DNA from: Oscillospiraceae bacterium
GTDB taxonomy: Bacteria; Bacillota; Clostridia; Oscillospirales; SIG519
Assembly: GCA_015067255.1 (NCBI GenBank)
Contig: SVMS01000010.1
Location: 1 to 49,163 of the forward strand
DNA: 49,163 nt
Direction: 5' to 3'
In this document: positions 20,525 to 28,463 of the stretch, in pieces
How positions within the stretch are numbered: position 1 is the stretch's first letter
Layout: every line of letters starts with the position of its first letter
Position numbers and translations under genes: made by a program
Notes under the pieces: generated by a model
Seen by the model: the letters and a program-made list of their open reading frames with translations, nothing else
Told to the model about the DNA's origin: nothing
Databases searched by the model: none

Positions 20525-20941
20525 ATGAAAAATCTTAAGAAAGCACTATTGTTGCTACTTGCAATTTTATGTCTTTTTTCCGCTTGCCAAAGTACTTCAA
20601 TAGACTACCAAACAGCTGTTTACACCTCGGATACCGAATTAGGTGAAGGCAGTAAAACTGTTACTGTTAAAGTTACAGACGATAAAAACAATACCGTTAC
20701 TTTCACATTCCACACTGACGCTGAGGTTCTCGGTGATGTACTGCTTGAACATAAAATCATCGCAGGCGAAAACGCTGAATACGGAATGTATATAAAGGCT
20801 GTAAACGGTGTACGTGCCGACTATGACAAAGATAAAGCTTATTGGGGCTTTTTCAAAAACGGAGAATATATGATGTCGGGTGTAGATACAACTAAATTCT
20901 CAAGCGGGGAAACATATGAGCTCGTCTACACTAAAGAATAA
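20525..20941 (+). CDS. DUF4430-domain lipoprotein, probable corrinoid-binding protein
   Basis: Signal peptide with lipobox LFSAC (Cys near residue 21), so it is anchored to the outer face of the membrane. The remaining 110 or so residues are one DUF4430 domain (VTVKVTDDKNNTVTFTFHTDAEVLGDVLLEHKII, then GMYIKAVNGVRADY, YWGFFKNGEYMMSGVD). This fold is related to the C-terminal beta domain of transcobalamin and intrinsic factor. The gene lies directly behind a B12 riboswitch and overlaps an ECF S-component gene by 26 bp. A role in presenting cobalamin or a precursor to the importer is inferred from domain and context. ATG 20525 has AAAGGAAG upstream. Confidence 0.85.
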   Translation: MKNLKKALLLLLAILCLFSACQSTSIDYQTAVYTSDTELGEGSKTVTVKVTDDKNNTVTFTFHTDAEVLGDVLLEHKIIAGENAEYGMYIKAVNGVRADYDKDKAYWGFFKNGEYMMSGVDTTKFSSGETYELVYTKE

Positions 20942-21464
20942 AAAAAGCCGTATTTCAATTCAAGAAATATGTATTTTTTCTATGTTGGGCGCTTTGATGT
21001 TTTGCTCCAAAATTATTATGGAGCTTTTACCCAACATACACCTATTAGGTATGCTTACAATGGTATATACCCTTGTATACCGTTCAAAAGCTTTAATCCC
21101 CATATATATTTATGTTTTTATAAACGGTCTTTACAGTGGCTTTGCTACTTGGTGGATACCCTATCTCTATATATGGACAATACTTTGGGGAATTACTATG
21201 CTTTTGCCAAAAAAAATACCTGATGTAGCCAAAGCAATAATTTATCCTGTTGTCTGCGGCTTGTACGGACTTTTATTCGGAATATTATATGCACCTGCCC
21301 AAGCTTTAATGTTCCGTTTGAATTTTGAAGCTATGCTTGCCTGGATTGCCGCAGGATTTTTTACATTTGATATTCTTCATTGTGTAGGAAACTTTTTGGC
21401 AGGTCTTCTTATTCTGCCTATGAGCAAGCTTTTGATAAAAATATCAGCACGAGCTATCAAATAA
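20916..21464 (+). CDS. ECF transporter S component, probably for cobalamin or precursor
   Basis: 182-residue integral membrane protein with about five or six hydrophobic segments (EICIFSMLGALMFCSKIIM, LIPIYIYVFINGL, YLYIWTILWGITML, IIYPVVCGLYGLLFGILY, GNFLAGLLILPM). Size and layout fit substrate-binding S components of energy-coupling-factor transporters, which need shared EcfA/A'/T proteins encoded elsewhere. It overlaps the lipoprotein gene by 26 bp and shares the B12 riboswitch, so the predicted cargo is a corrinoid. The start ATG has GGGG 7 nt upstream. The terminator at 21468-21502 ends the operon. Confidence 0.8.
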   Translation: MSSSTLKNKKSRISIQEICIFSMLGALMFCSKIIMELLPNIHLLGMLTMVYTLVYRSKALIPIYIYVFINGLYSGFATWWIPYLYIWTILWGITMLLPKKIPDVAKAIIYPVVCGLYGLLFGILYAPAQALMFRLNFEAMLAWIAAGFFTFDILHCVGNFLAGLLILPMSKLLIKISARAIK

Positions 21465-21467
21465 TTT

Positions 21468-21502
21468 AACGGTGCATCACTAAATAATGATGCACCGTTT
21501 TT
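21468..21502 (+). terminator. Terminator of the B12-regulated operon
   Basis: 12-bp perfect stem: AACGGTGCATCA (21468-21479) with TGATGCACCGTT (21488-21499), then T-run. Confidence 0.9.
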
Positions 21503-21506
21503 ATGC

Positions 21507-21535
21507 TTGATTTGAAAATAAACATTTGTTATAAT
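21507..21535 (+). promoter_or_regulatory. Promoter of the small protein-nuclease pair
   Basis: TTGATT (21507-21512), 17 bp, TATAAT (21530-21535), 31 bp before the TTG start. Confidence 0.7.
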
Positions 21536-21566
21536 TAAATATATAAGTTTATTTGGAAGTGATACA

Positions 21567-21962
21567 TTGAAAATAATTGTCTGTCTTGATGATAATAACG
21601 GAATGATGTTTAACAACCGCCGTCAAAGCCGTGATAAAGAGGTTTATTCTGATATTGTAAAAAGCTTTGACAATATTTTAATAAGCCCTTATTCTTTGTC
21701 CTTGTTTGCAGATTTCCCTCAAAATGTATCTGTAAGCGAAAATCTTTTGCAGAATGGTTGGTATTTTATTGAAGATACAGATATCTCGTCTTTTCATAAC
21801 GATATAGAAGAAATTGTTATATACCGCTGGAACAGAGTTTATCCTGCTGACAAGCACTTTGATATTGATTTATCAAAATACTCTTTAAGTGCTTCAAATG
21901 AATTTACAGGAAATTCTCACGAAAAAATCACAAAAGAAATTTATACAAGGCAGGTAAATTAA
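21567..21962 (+). CDS. Conserved small protein of unknown function
   Basis: 131-residue cytosolic protein. It begins MKIIVCLDDNNGMMFNNRRQSRD, a pattern I recall from uncharacterised Clostridial proteins. A later IYRWNRVYPADKHFD block also looks conserved. No signal peptide, membrane segment or catalytic motif is visible. The start is TTG 21567 with GGAAGTGA just upstream. Its stop lies 1 nt before the ATG of the lipoprotein nuclease, so the two are probably translated together. Function unknown. Confidence 0.7.
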   Translation: MKIIVCLDDNNGMMFNNRRQSRDKEVYSDIVKSFDNILISPYSLSLFADFPQNVSVSENLLQNGWYFIEDTDISSFHNDIEEIVIYRWNRVYPADKHFDIDLSKYSLSASNEFTGNSHEKITKEIYTRQVN

Positions 21963-21963
21963 A

Positions 21964-22989
21964 ATGCTCAAAATACACAATAAAATTATCACTTTAATAT
22001 TGATTACTCTGCTGCTAATCACCTCCTGCGCTTCTCCATCACCTGAGCAAAGCTCAAGCGCTTTAAATGATAGCTCTGCTATTCAATCGCAGGTAGAGTC
22101 AGAAAGCTCACAAAATCAATCAGCAGTACAGTCTGAAGCTTCTTCAAGCAGTTCTTATGAAAATTTAGAAAATACCGAAGCCTTACCTGTATACAACGGT
22201 TCTCCCTATATAGCAATAAATAATAACATTCCTTCTTTTACAAATGAAGAAAAGAAACAAACATCCTCATTTGAAAATTACAGTCAGCTTGATTCTTTGG
22301 GACGTTGCGGTGTTACATACGCCTGTATCGGCAAGGATTTAATGCCTACTGAGGAAAGAGGAAATATCGGAAACATTAAGCCTACAGGCTGGCAAACAGT
22401 CAAATACGATTTTGTTGACGGAAAATATTTATATAACCGTTGTCATCTGATAGGATTTCAGTTAACCGCTGAAAACGATAACATAAAAAATCTTATTACA
22501 GGTACGAGATATCTTAATATACGAGCAATGTTACCCTTTGAAAATATGGTTGCCGACTATATAAAGGAAACAAACAACCACGTTTTATACCGTGTAACTC
22601 CTATTTTCAATAAAAACGAATTGGTAGCACGAGGCGTACAAATGGAAGCCTGGTCTGTTGAAGATAACGGCGATGGCATATGCTTTAATATATACTGCTT
22701 CAATGTTCAGCCCGGCGTAGAAATTGACTATTCTACAGGTAAAAGCAAAGCTTCTGAAAGCACTTCTGCTACAACCTCTTCAAATTCTTCAGCTATATCC
22801 TCAAATTCATCTTCAAGCAGTAATCCGGTTACTAAAAACTTTGTACTCAACACAAATACTAAAAAATTTCATTATCCCTCATGCAGACACGTATCCTCTA
22901 TAAAGGCAGAAAACTATTCAACATTTTCAGGCACCAGAGATAATATTATCAAACAAGGATATTCCCCCTGCAGTGTTTGTAAACCTTAG
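21964..22989 (+). CDS. Lipoprotein DNA/RNA non-specific endonuclease with C-terminal CxxC domain
   Basis: The signal peptide ends in lipobox LLITSC, so the protein is anchored outside the cell. A Ser/Gln-rich linker (to about residue 75) leads to a non-specific endonuclease domain (Endonuclease_NS_2-like) with NRCHLIGFQLTAEND, LITGTRYLN, MLPFENMVADYI and RGVQMEAWSVED. The His in RCHLIG is the likely general base. A second Ser/Thr-rich linker precedes a C-terminal Ada-like small metal-binding module: FHYPSCRH, then GYSPCSVC. Possible roles are nutrient DNA degradation or DNA uptake; neither is shown. Coupled to the small protein upstream. Confidence 0.86.
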   Translation: MLKIHNKIITLILITLLLITSCASPSPEQSSSALNDSSAIQSQVESESSQNQSAVQSEASSSSSYENLENTEALPVYNGSPYIAINNNIPSFTNEEKKQTSSFENYSQLDSLGRCGVTYACIGKDLMPTEERGNIGNIKPTGWQTVKYDFVDGKYLYNRCHLIGFQLTAENDNIKNLITGTRYLNIRAMLPFENMVADYIKETNNHVLYRVTPIFNKNELVARGVQMEAWSVEDNGDGICFNIYCFNVQPGVEIDYSTGKSKASESTSATTSSNSSAISSNSSSSSNPVTKNFVLNTNTKKFHYPSCRHVSSIKAENYSTFSGTRDNIIKQGYSPCSVCKP

Positions 22990-22991
22990 AA

Positions 22992-23029
22992 AAAAGCAGT
23001 CACAAGCTTACAAACTTGCGACTGCTTTT
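22992..23029. terminator. Terminator hairpin after the nuclease gene (bidirectional)
   Basis: 22992-23006 pairs with 23015-23029 (15 bp, one A/C mismatch). T4 follows on the plus strand and T6 on the minus strand, so it can stop the nuclease mRNA and any minus-strand transcript reading out of argF. It is also the left boundary of structured repeat copy A. Confidence 0.8.
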
Positions 23030-23033
23030 CTTA

Positions 23034-23137
23034 AGGGAATAGGAAAAATTTTTCAAAATTTTCAAACTTCGACGAAGTCTTGCCCGACGGCGTACAAAGG
23101 TACGCCGAGTGGCGAAGTTTTGGAAATAGCAAAATAA
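23034..23137. repeat. Structured repeat, copy A
   Basis: Related to copy B at 29921-30033. Shared landmarks are AGGGAATAGGAAAAA (23034-23048), a 37-nt block (23083-23119) with 4 differences from copy B, and ATAGCAAAAT at the right end. Within the block CGGCGTAC (23088-23095) pairs with GTACGCCG (23100-23107). An outer stem joins 23058-23071 with 23113-23127. In both copies the element directly follows a terminator-like hairpin. Transcribed strand and function unknown. Confidence 0.65.
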
Positions 23138-23143
23138 GAACCT

Positions 23144-23175
23144 GACCCGCCTACGCATTGAAAATGCGGGCGGGT
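23144..23175. other. Hairpin beside repeat copy A
   Basis: ACCCGCC pairs with GGCGGGT and encloses CGCATT-GAAAATGCG-type pairing, giving a GC-rich two-step hairpin in otherwise AT-rich intergenic DNA. It lies downstream of argF on the minus strand and has no T-run. Confidence 0.45.
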
Positions 23176-23202
23176 ACCCCAGAACCTTGTTGTTTTCACA
23201 AT

Positions 23203-23236
23203 AAAAAATATCGCATTTGAAATGTGATATTTTTCT
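23203..23236. terminator. Terminator downstream of argF (T-runs on both strands)
   Basis: A 13-bp stem with one A/C mismatch (about 23205-23218 with 23221-23234) is flanked by T-runs on both strands. On the minus strand it ends the arginine operon about 35 bp after the argF stop. Confidence 0.75.
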
Positions 23237-23269
23237 TTTTGCGCTTTGAAGAATTTTTACATTCCCTTT

Positions 23270-24193
23270 TTAACGTTTTTCCATTAACAATACCATAATA
23301 GCTTTTTGAACATGAAGTCTGTTTTCTGCCTCGTCAAAAATCTCGTCTGCGTGTGCATCAAAGGCTTCTGCTGTAATTTCTTCGCCCTTATGTGCGGGCA
23401 AACAATGGAATACAAGACAGTCTTCCTTTGCTACAGAAAGAGTTTTATCGTTTATCTGATAGCCTGCAAAAAGCTTTTGTCTCTCAGCGGCTTCTTCTTC
23501 CTGTCCCATACTTGCCCATACGTCTGTATATAAAACATCTGCATCCTTACAAGCTTCAAGAACGTCATCAGTTACTGTAAGGGTTGCACCCTTTACAGTC
23601 TTTGCAAACTCCATAATCTCAGGCGCAGGCTCAACTCCCTTAGGACAAGCAATAGAAATATCCATTCCTGTTTTCAAAGCGCCTACAATAAGAGAGTTAC
23701 TCATATTGTTCGCTCCGTCACCGATAAAGCACATTTTAAGTCCTGCAAGCTTATTCTTATATTCACGGATTGTCATAAGGTCTGCCAATACCTGACAGGG
23801 ATGCGCAAAGTCTGTAAGACCGTTAATAATCGGAATACTTGCATATTCTGCGAGAGTTTCAACTTCCTGCTGGTCATATGTTCTTATCATTATTCCGTCA
23901 ACATATCTTGAAAGAACTCTTGCTGTATCCTCTATGCTTTCTCCTCTTCCAAGCTGAATATCTCTGGGGCTTAAAAACAATGCGTGACCGCCCAATTGCA
24001 ATATTCCCACTTCAAAAGAAACTCTTGTTCTTGTTGAGCTTTTTTGGAATATCATACCGAGGGTTTTACCTTTTAAATTTCTTTTATGAGTTACGCCCTT
24101 TTTTTGCTCATATTTAAGCTGGTCTGCCAAATCTAAAATATTTATTATGTCCTTGCTTGTAAGGTCAAGGAGTTTAAGTAAATCTTTTTTCAT
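23270..24193 (-). CDS. argF: Ornithine carbamoyltransferase
   Basis: Joins carbamoyl phosphate and ornithine to citrulline. Carbamoyl-phosphate-binding SSTRTRVSFEVG, HPCQ and the ornithine-side FHCLPAHKGEE are present. 307 residues, normal for the family. The start ATG 24191-24193 has GAAAGG upstream. Last gene of argG-H-C-J-B-D-F, 32 bp after argD. Together with argG/argH it points to biosynthesis; no arginine deiminase genes lie nearby. Confidence 0.97.
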   Translation of the reverse strand: MKKDLLKLLDLTSKDIINILDLADQLKYEQKKGVTHKRNLKGKTLGMIFQKSSTRTRVSFEVGILQLGGHALFLSPRDIQLGRGESIEDTARVLSRYVDGIMIRTYDQQEVETLAEYASIPIINGLTDFAHPCQVLADLMTIREYKNKLAGLKMCFIGDGANNMSNSLIVGALKTGMDISIACPKGVEPAPEIMEFAKTVKGATLTVTDDVLEACKDADVLYTDVWASMGQEEEAAERQKLFAGYQINDKTLSVAKEDCLVFHCLPAHKGEEITAEAFDAHADEIFDEAENRLHVQKAIMVLLMEKR

Positions 24194-24225
24194 TTTTCTT
24201 TTTCCTTTCTCGGAATTAATATATT

Positions 24226-25374
24226 TTAAAGAGTTGACTTAATTATTTCAAGAGCCGTATCTATTTCTTCGTAGCTCACTGTTAATGCGGGCAAAAGTCT
24301 GATTGCTGATTTTGCAGTAAGACAAAGCAAGCCTTTATCAATCATTTTAGCCACGATTTCTTTGCTGTCGCCTTTTTTTACATCAAAGCCAATCATCAGG
24401 CCTTTACCTCTTATATCGCCCACATTCTCAATTTCCTTGAGCTTGGTCATTATATAGTTACCTTTTTGCTTAACTGCTTCTCCAAAGTCCTCTGCCGTAA
24501 CTCGTGATATAACCTCTAAAGCGCCTGCACAACAAATGGTATTTGCACCGAAGGTAGAGCCGTGGTCACCCTTGCACATAATATCCTTTAATTCTTCGTT
24601 ACATAAAAAGGCACCGAAAGGAAGACCGCCGCCCAAGCCCTTTGCCATTGTTACTATGGACGGATTAAAGCCATATTGCTCACTGCACAAAAAGCTTCCT
24701 GTTCTCATAACACCGGTTTGTACCTCATCTGCTATTATGAGAATATTTTTCTCTTTACAAAAGCTTTCTAACTCTTTTGCAAAGCCTTCTTCAAGGGGTA
24801 ATACTCCGCCCTCGCCCTGTATACATTCAACCATAACTGCACATACAGAATCATTATATACACTTTTTAATGACTCCATATTCGCCTGAGCATATAAAAA
24901 ACCTTCGGGGAAAGGACCGAAATTCTTATGGAAGGTATCCTGTCCTGTAGCTGTTAGAGTTGCTATTGTTCTTCCGTGAAAGGAATTTTTAAGAGTAATT
25001 ATAGTTGTTCTGCCTGTCTGTGCTCCATATTTACGGGCAAGCTTTATTGCTCCTTCATTTGCTTCGGCACCGCTGTTACAGAAGAAAACTCTTGACATTG
25101 AGGTTAGCTGTGTAAGCTTCTGAGCAAGCTCTGCCATAACGGGATTATAATATAAGTTAGAAATATGTCCCATTTGAGAAGCTTGCTTGGAAACAGCATT
25201 TACCCAGCCTTCGTCACAGTGTCCCAAGCAGGTAACTCCTATTCCGCTGCCGAAATCCAAATATTCTTTACCGTTTTCGTCCCAAAGCTTTGTTCCCTTA
25301 CCTTTGCAAAAGCTGACATTAAAACGGCCGTATGTATTCATTATATAATTATTGTCTTTTTCAAAAGTAGTCAT
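24226..25374 (-). CDS. argD: Acetylornithine aminotransferase
   Basis: PLP enzyme making N-acetylornithine from the semialdehyde. DFGSGIGVTCLGHC, FFCNSGAEANEGAIKLARKYG, FHGRTIATLTATGQ, IADEVQTGVMRTG and the PLP-Lys block VTMAKGLGGGLPFGAF are all visible. 382 residues. Located 17 bp after argB within the operon. Some ArgD also act in lysine synthesis; that is possible here. Confidence 0.96.
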   Translation of the reverse strand: MTTFEKDNNYIMNTYGRFNVSFCKGKGTKLWDENGKEYLDFGSGIGVTCLGHCDEGWVNAVSKQASQMGHISNLYYNPVMAELAQKLTQLTSMSRVFFCNSGAEANEGAIKLARKYGAQTGRTTIITLKNSFHGRTIATLTATGQDTFHKNFGPFPEGFLYAQANMESLKSVYNDSVCAVMVECIQGEGGVLPLEEGFAKELESFCKEKNILIIADEVQTGVMRTGSFLCSEQYGFNPSIVTMAKGLGGGLPFGAFLCNEELKDIMCKGDHGSTFGANTICCAGALEVISRVTAEDFGEAVKQKGNYIMTKLKEIENVGDIRGKGLMIGFDVKKGDSKEIVAKMIDKGLLCLTAKSAIRLLPALTVSYEEIDTALEIIKSTL

Positions 25375-25391
25375 TATTTATAGCCCCTTGT

Positions 25392-26249
25392 TTAACGCCT
25401 TATCATAGTTCCGATACCTTTATCGGAAAGAATTTCAATTAAGATTGAATGTTCAAGTCTGCCGTCGATTATTACTGCTTTTTTAACACCGTCTCTTACA
25501 GCATCTATACAGCAATCAACTTTAGGAATCATTCCGCCTTTTATAACATCGTCTGCAATAAGAGATTTAAGCTCTGAAATTCTTACCTCTTCAATGAGAG
25601 AGCTTTCATCGTTAGGGTCACGCATAAGACCTTTTATATCTGTTAAAAGAATAAGATTTTCTGCACCTATTGCAGATGCAATTTTAGCCGCTGCAGTATC
25701 GGCATTGATATTATATGCCTGACCGTTTTTATCTGCCGCTACGGTTGCTATAATGGGAATATAATCATTTTCAAGTAAATCATTTATAGTCTTTGCATTT
25801 GCGCTTACAAGCTCACCTACAAGACCGTAATCGTTTATTCCGTCATCAAGCTTTTCAGCCACAAGCAAGCCGTTATCAAGACCGCAAAGACCTATTCCCT
25901 TGCCCCCTGCTTTTTTTATAAGCTCTGATAAATCCTTATTTACTTTGCCGCACAATACCATCTGAACAATTTCCATTGTTTCTTCATCGGTATAGCGAAG
26001 TCCGTTTACAAAACGGCTTTCCTTACCTATCTTTTTAAGCATATCGGAAATTTCAGGACCTCCGCCGTGCACAAGAACAACACGTATTCCTACGCAGGTA
26101 AGAAGAACGATATCCGATATAACAGAATTTTTCAGCTGTTCATTTATCATAGCGTTGCCGCCGTATTTTATTACTATTGTTTTGCCCCTGTATTTTTGAA
26201 TATTAGGAAGCGCTTGTGCCAATATTTGAGCTTGATATGAATAATCCAT
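25392..26249 (-). CDS. argB: Acetylglutamate kinase
   Basis: Phosphorylates N-acetylglutamate, second step of the pathway. The N-terminus KTIVIKYGGNAM (ATP-binding Lys), VVLVHGGGPEIS (acyl-binding Gly-rich loop), NINADTAAAKIASAI and LLTDIKGLMRD are typical. 285 residues. An N-terminal helix of about 20 residues (YSYQAQILAQALPNIQKYRG) precedes the catalytic core, as in arginine-inhibited hexameric kinases, so feedback inhibition is plausible (inference). Follows argJ by 19 bp. Confidence 0.97.
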   Translation of the reverse strand: MDYSYQAQILAQALPNIQKYRGKTIVIKYGGNAMINEQLKNSVISDIVLLTCVGIRVVLVHGGGPEISDMLKKIGKESRFVNGLRYTDEETMEIVQMVLCGKVNKDLSELIKKAGGKGIGLCGLDNGLLVAEKLDDGINDYGLVGELVSANAKTINDLLENDYIPIIATVAADKNGQAYNINADTAAAKIASAIGAENLILLTDIKGLMRDPNDESSLIEEVRISELKSLIADDVIKGGMIPKVDCCIDAVRDGVKKAVIIDGRLEHSILIEILSDKGIGTMIRR

Positions 26250-26268
26250 TTTTATTTCCTTTCTGATA

Positions 26269-27483
26269 TCAAGTACGATAATCTCCGTTTATTTTTACAT
26301 AATCATAGGTAAGGTCACAGCCCCATGCTTTAGCCTGGCAATCACCTTCGTTTAAATTAACGGATATTATTATTTCCTTTTCAAGCAAAATTTCTTTTGC
26401 CTTATCTTCGTCAAAATCTACGCCTGAGCCGTTTTTACAAACTAAGATTTCACCTTTTTCAGATATAAATGAAACATCTGTTTTTGTAATATCAGTATCA
26501 AAGGGTGCATAGCCTATTGCACAAAGTACACGGCCCCAGTTTGCATCTGCGCCGAACATAGCTGCTTTTACAAGACTTGAAGATATAACTGACTTTGCAG
26601 CAATTTTTGCATCCTTTACATCCTTAGCGCCAATTACGCTGCACTCTAAAAGCTTTGTAGCGCCTTCGCCGTCTGCCGCCATTTTCTTTGCAAGGTTAAT
26701 ACATACAAATTTTAAAGCATCTGCAAAAATTTCAAAATCTTCATTTTCTGTATCTATAAGCAAATTGCCCGCACAAGCATTTGCCATAACGCTTACCATA
26801 TCGTTAGTTGAAGTATCTCCGTCAACGCTTATCATATTGAAGCTGTCGCCAACTGCTCTTTTTAAAGCCTTTTGAAGCATTTTTGAGCTGATTGCACAGT
26901 CGCTTGTAATAAAGCAAAGCATTGTTGCCATATTGGGATTTATCATTCCGCTTCCCTTGGCAATACCTCCTATTCTTACAGGCACGTCGTCAATCATAAC
27001 CTCAACAGCGATTTCCTTTTCTTTTAAATCAGTTGTCATTATAGCTGTTGCCGCATCTATTCCCTTTTCTTCTGACATTTCTTCAATAAGCTTAGGAATA
27101 CCGTCAATTATTGCCTGAGAATTTAAAGGCTGTCCTATAACACCTGTAGAAGCTATTATAATGTCTGACGGAAAGACATCAAGCTTATCAGCAAGAGCCT
27201 TACATATTTTTTTTGCAACCTCTACTCCGTCTGCATTACAGGTATTGGCATTTCCGCTGTTACAAATAACAACGTTTGCAACGCCGTCCTGTAAATTTTC
27301 CTGTGTTACCAAAATAGGAGCGCCTTTAACCTTATTCTGTGTATAACAAGCAGCTGCCTGACAAAGCTTTTTGGAATAGATAAGCGCTAAATCCTTTTTC
27401 TCTTTATTTTTGCGAATTCCGCAATATACTCCAGACGCTTGAAAGCCCTTTGGAGCTGTTACATTTCCTTGTATTATTTCCAT
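26269..27483 (-). CDS. argJ: Bifunctional ornithine acetyltransferase/N-acetylglutamate synthase
   Basis: Transfers the acetyl group from acetylornithine to glutamate and so recycles it. The autocleavage site lies in KGSGMINPNMATML, where the Thr of MATML becomes the nucleophile of the beta chain. TTNDMVSVMANACAGN-type sequence (DGDTSTNDMVSVMAN) and a C-terminal DLTYDYVKINGDYRT complete the family pattern. 404 residues. No argA or argE is present in the operon, which fits the recycling pathway. Whether it also uses acetyl-CoA cannot be told from sequence by eye. Confidence 0.96.
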   Translation of the reverse strand: MEIIQGNVTAPKGFQASGVYCGIRKNKEKKDLALIYSKKLCQAAACYTQNKVKGAPILVTQENLQDGVANVVICNSGNANTCNADGVEVAKKICKALADKLDVFPSDIIIASTGVIGQPLNSQAIIDGIPKLIEEMSEEKGIDAATAIMTTDLKEKEIAVEVMIDDVPVRIGGIAKGSGMINPNMATMLCFITSDCAISSKMLQKALKRAVGDSFNMISVDGDTSTNDMVSVMANACAGNLLIDTENEDFEIFADALKFVCINLAKKMAADGEGATKLLECSVIGAKDVKDAKIAAKSVISSSLVKAAMFGADANWGRVLCAIGYAPFDTDITKTDVSFISEKGEILVCKNGSGVDFDEDKAKEILLEKEIIISVNLNEGDCQAKAWGCDLTYDYVKINGDYRT

Positions 27484-27498
27484 TTAATTTAAACTCCT

Positions 27499-28440
27499 TT
27501 ATAGAGAGATTTTTTCATCTAAGCCTAATGCAATATTCATATTTTGAACAGCAGCTCCTGAAGCTCCTTTTCCCAAATTATCAAGTCTGGAAACCACAAG
27601 AGTCTGACTTTCATTACCAAAAACAAATATATCAAGAAAGTTTGTACCGTTACACTCTGTAGCAGGTAAAAATCCGTTTTCGAGAGCCTCTTTTCCTCCA
27701 AAAGGCATAACCCGTACAAAATATTCGTTTTTATAATATTCTTTATAAAAGCCGTGAATTTCTTCAGCTGTCATTTTCTTATTTAAAAGCCTGTTTACAA
27801 TGGGAATTGATACTAACATACCGTTATAAATTTTACTTACTATCGGAGTAAACACAGGCGCATTTTCAAGAGAGCAGACCTTACTCATTTCAGGCAAATG
27901 CTTATGTGTCAGATTAAGAGAATAAAATCTCGGACTGCACATACTTTCCTTTTGTCCGTTCTCATTATAATCCGCAATCATTGATTTTCCACCGCCGCTG
28001 TAGCCTGTTATTGAGCTTGCGGTAACAGGATAGTCTTTACCCATTATTCCCGACGCTGTCAATGGATATACTGCCGCACAAAAGCCCGATGCATGACAGC
28101 CGGGATTTGCTATTCTTTTTGAAGTTTTTATTTTATTTCTGAATTCAGGTGACAGCTCTGCAAAGCCGTATGCAAAGCTTTCATTTGTTCTGTGGGCAGT
28201 GCTTGCATCTATAATAATTGTATTTTCATTTTCACACAGAGCAACAGATGCCTTTGCCGCTTCGTCAGGTAAGCAAAGAATTGTTACATCTGACTTATTG
28301 ATAGCTTCTTTTTTTGCACGTTCGTCTTTTCTCAGTTCGTCAGGTAATACTATCAGCTCTATATCATTTCTTTTTTCTAATCTTTGCAAAATCTGAAGGC
28401 CTGTTGTTCCCGCGCTTCCGTCCACAAATACTTTATACAT
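27499..28440 (-). CDS. argC: N-acetyl-gamma-glutamyl-phosphate reductase, type 2
   Basis: NADPH-dependent reduction of acetylglutamyl phosphate. It starts MYKVFVDGSAGTTGLQI, has the shorter (313-residue) type 2 architecture, and carries the catalytic Cys in NPGCHASGFCAAVYPL. The start ATG 28438-28440 has GGGTGAT 5-6 nt upstream; a GTG three codons earlier overlaps that site. It follows argH by about 23 bp. Type 2 ArgC within an otherwise standard operon is a lineage feature rather than an anomaly. Confidence 0.94.
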   Translation of the reverse strand: MYKVFVDGSAGTTGLQILQRLEKRNDIELIVLPDELRKDERAKKEAINKSDVTILCLPDEAAKASVALCENENTIIIDASTAHRTNESFAYGFAELSPEFRNKIKTSKRIANPGCHASGFCAAVYPLTASGIMGKDYPVTASSITGYSGGGKSMIADYNENGQKESMCSPRFYSLNLTHKHLPEMSKVCSLENAPVFTPIVSKIYNGMLVSIPIVNRLLNKKMTAEEIHGFYKEYYKNEYFVRVMPFGGKEALENGFLPATECNGTNFLDIFVFGNESQTLVVSRLDNLGKGASGAAVQNMNIALGLDEKISL

Positions 28441-28463
28441 TAAAATCACCCGTAATTATTTGC

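Noticed and set aside
23306-24117. Plus-strand reading frames within argF
   Set aside because: Shadows of argF; no ribosome site and no family resemblance.
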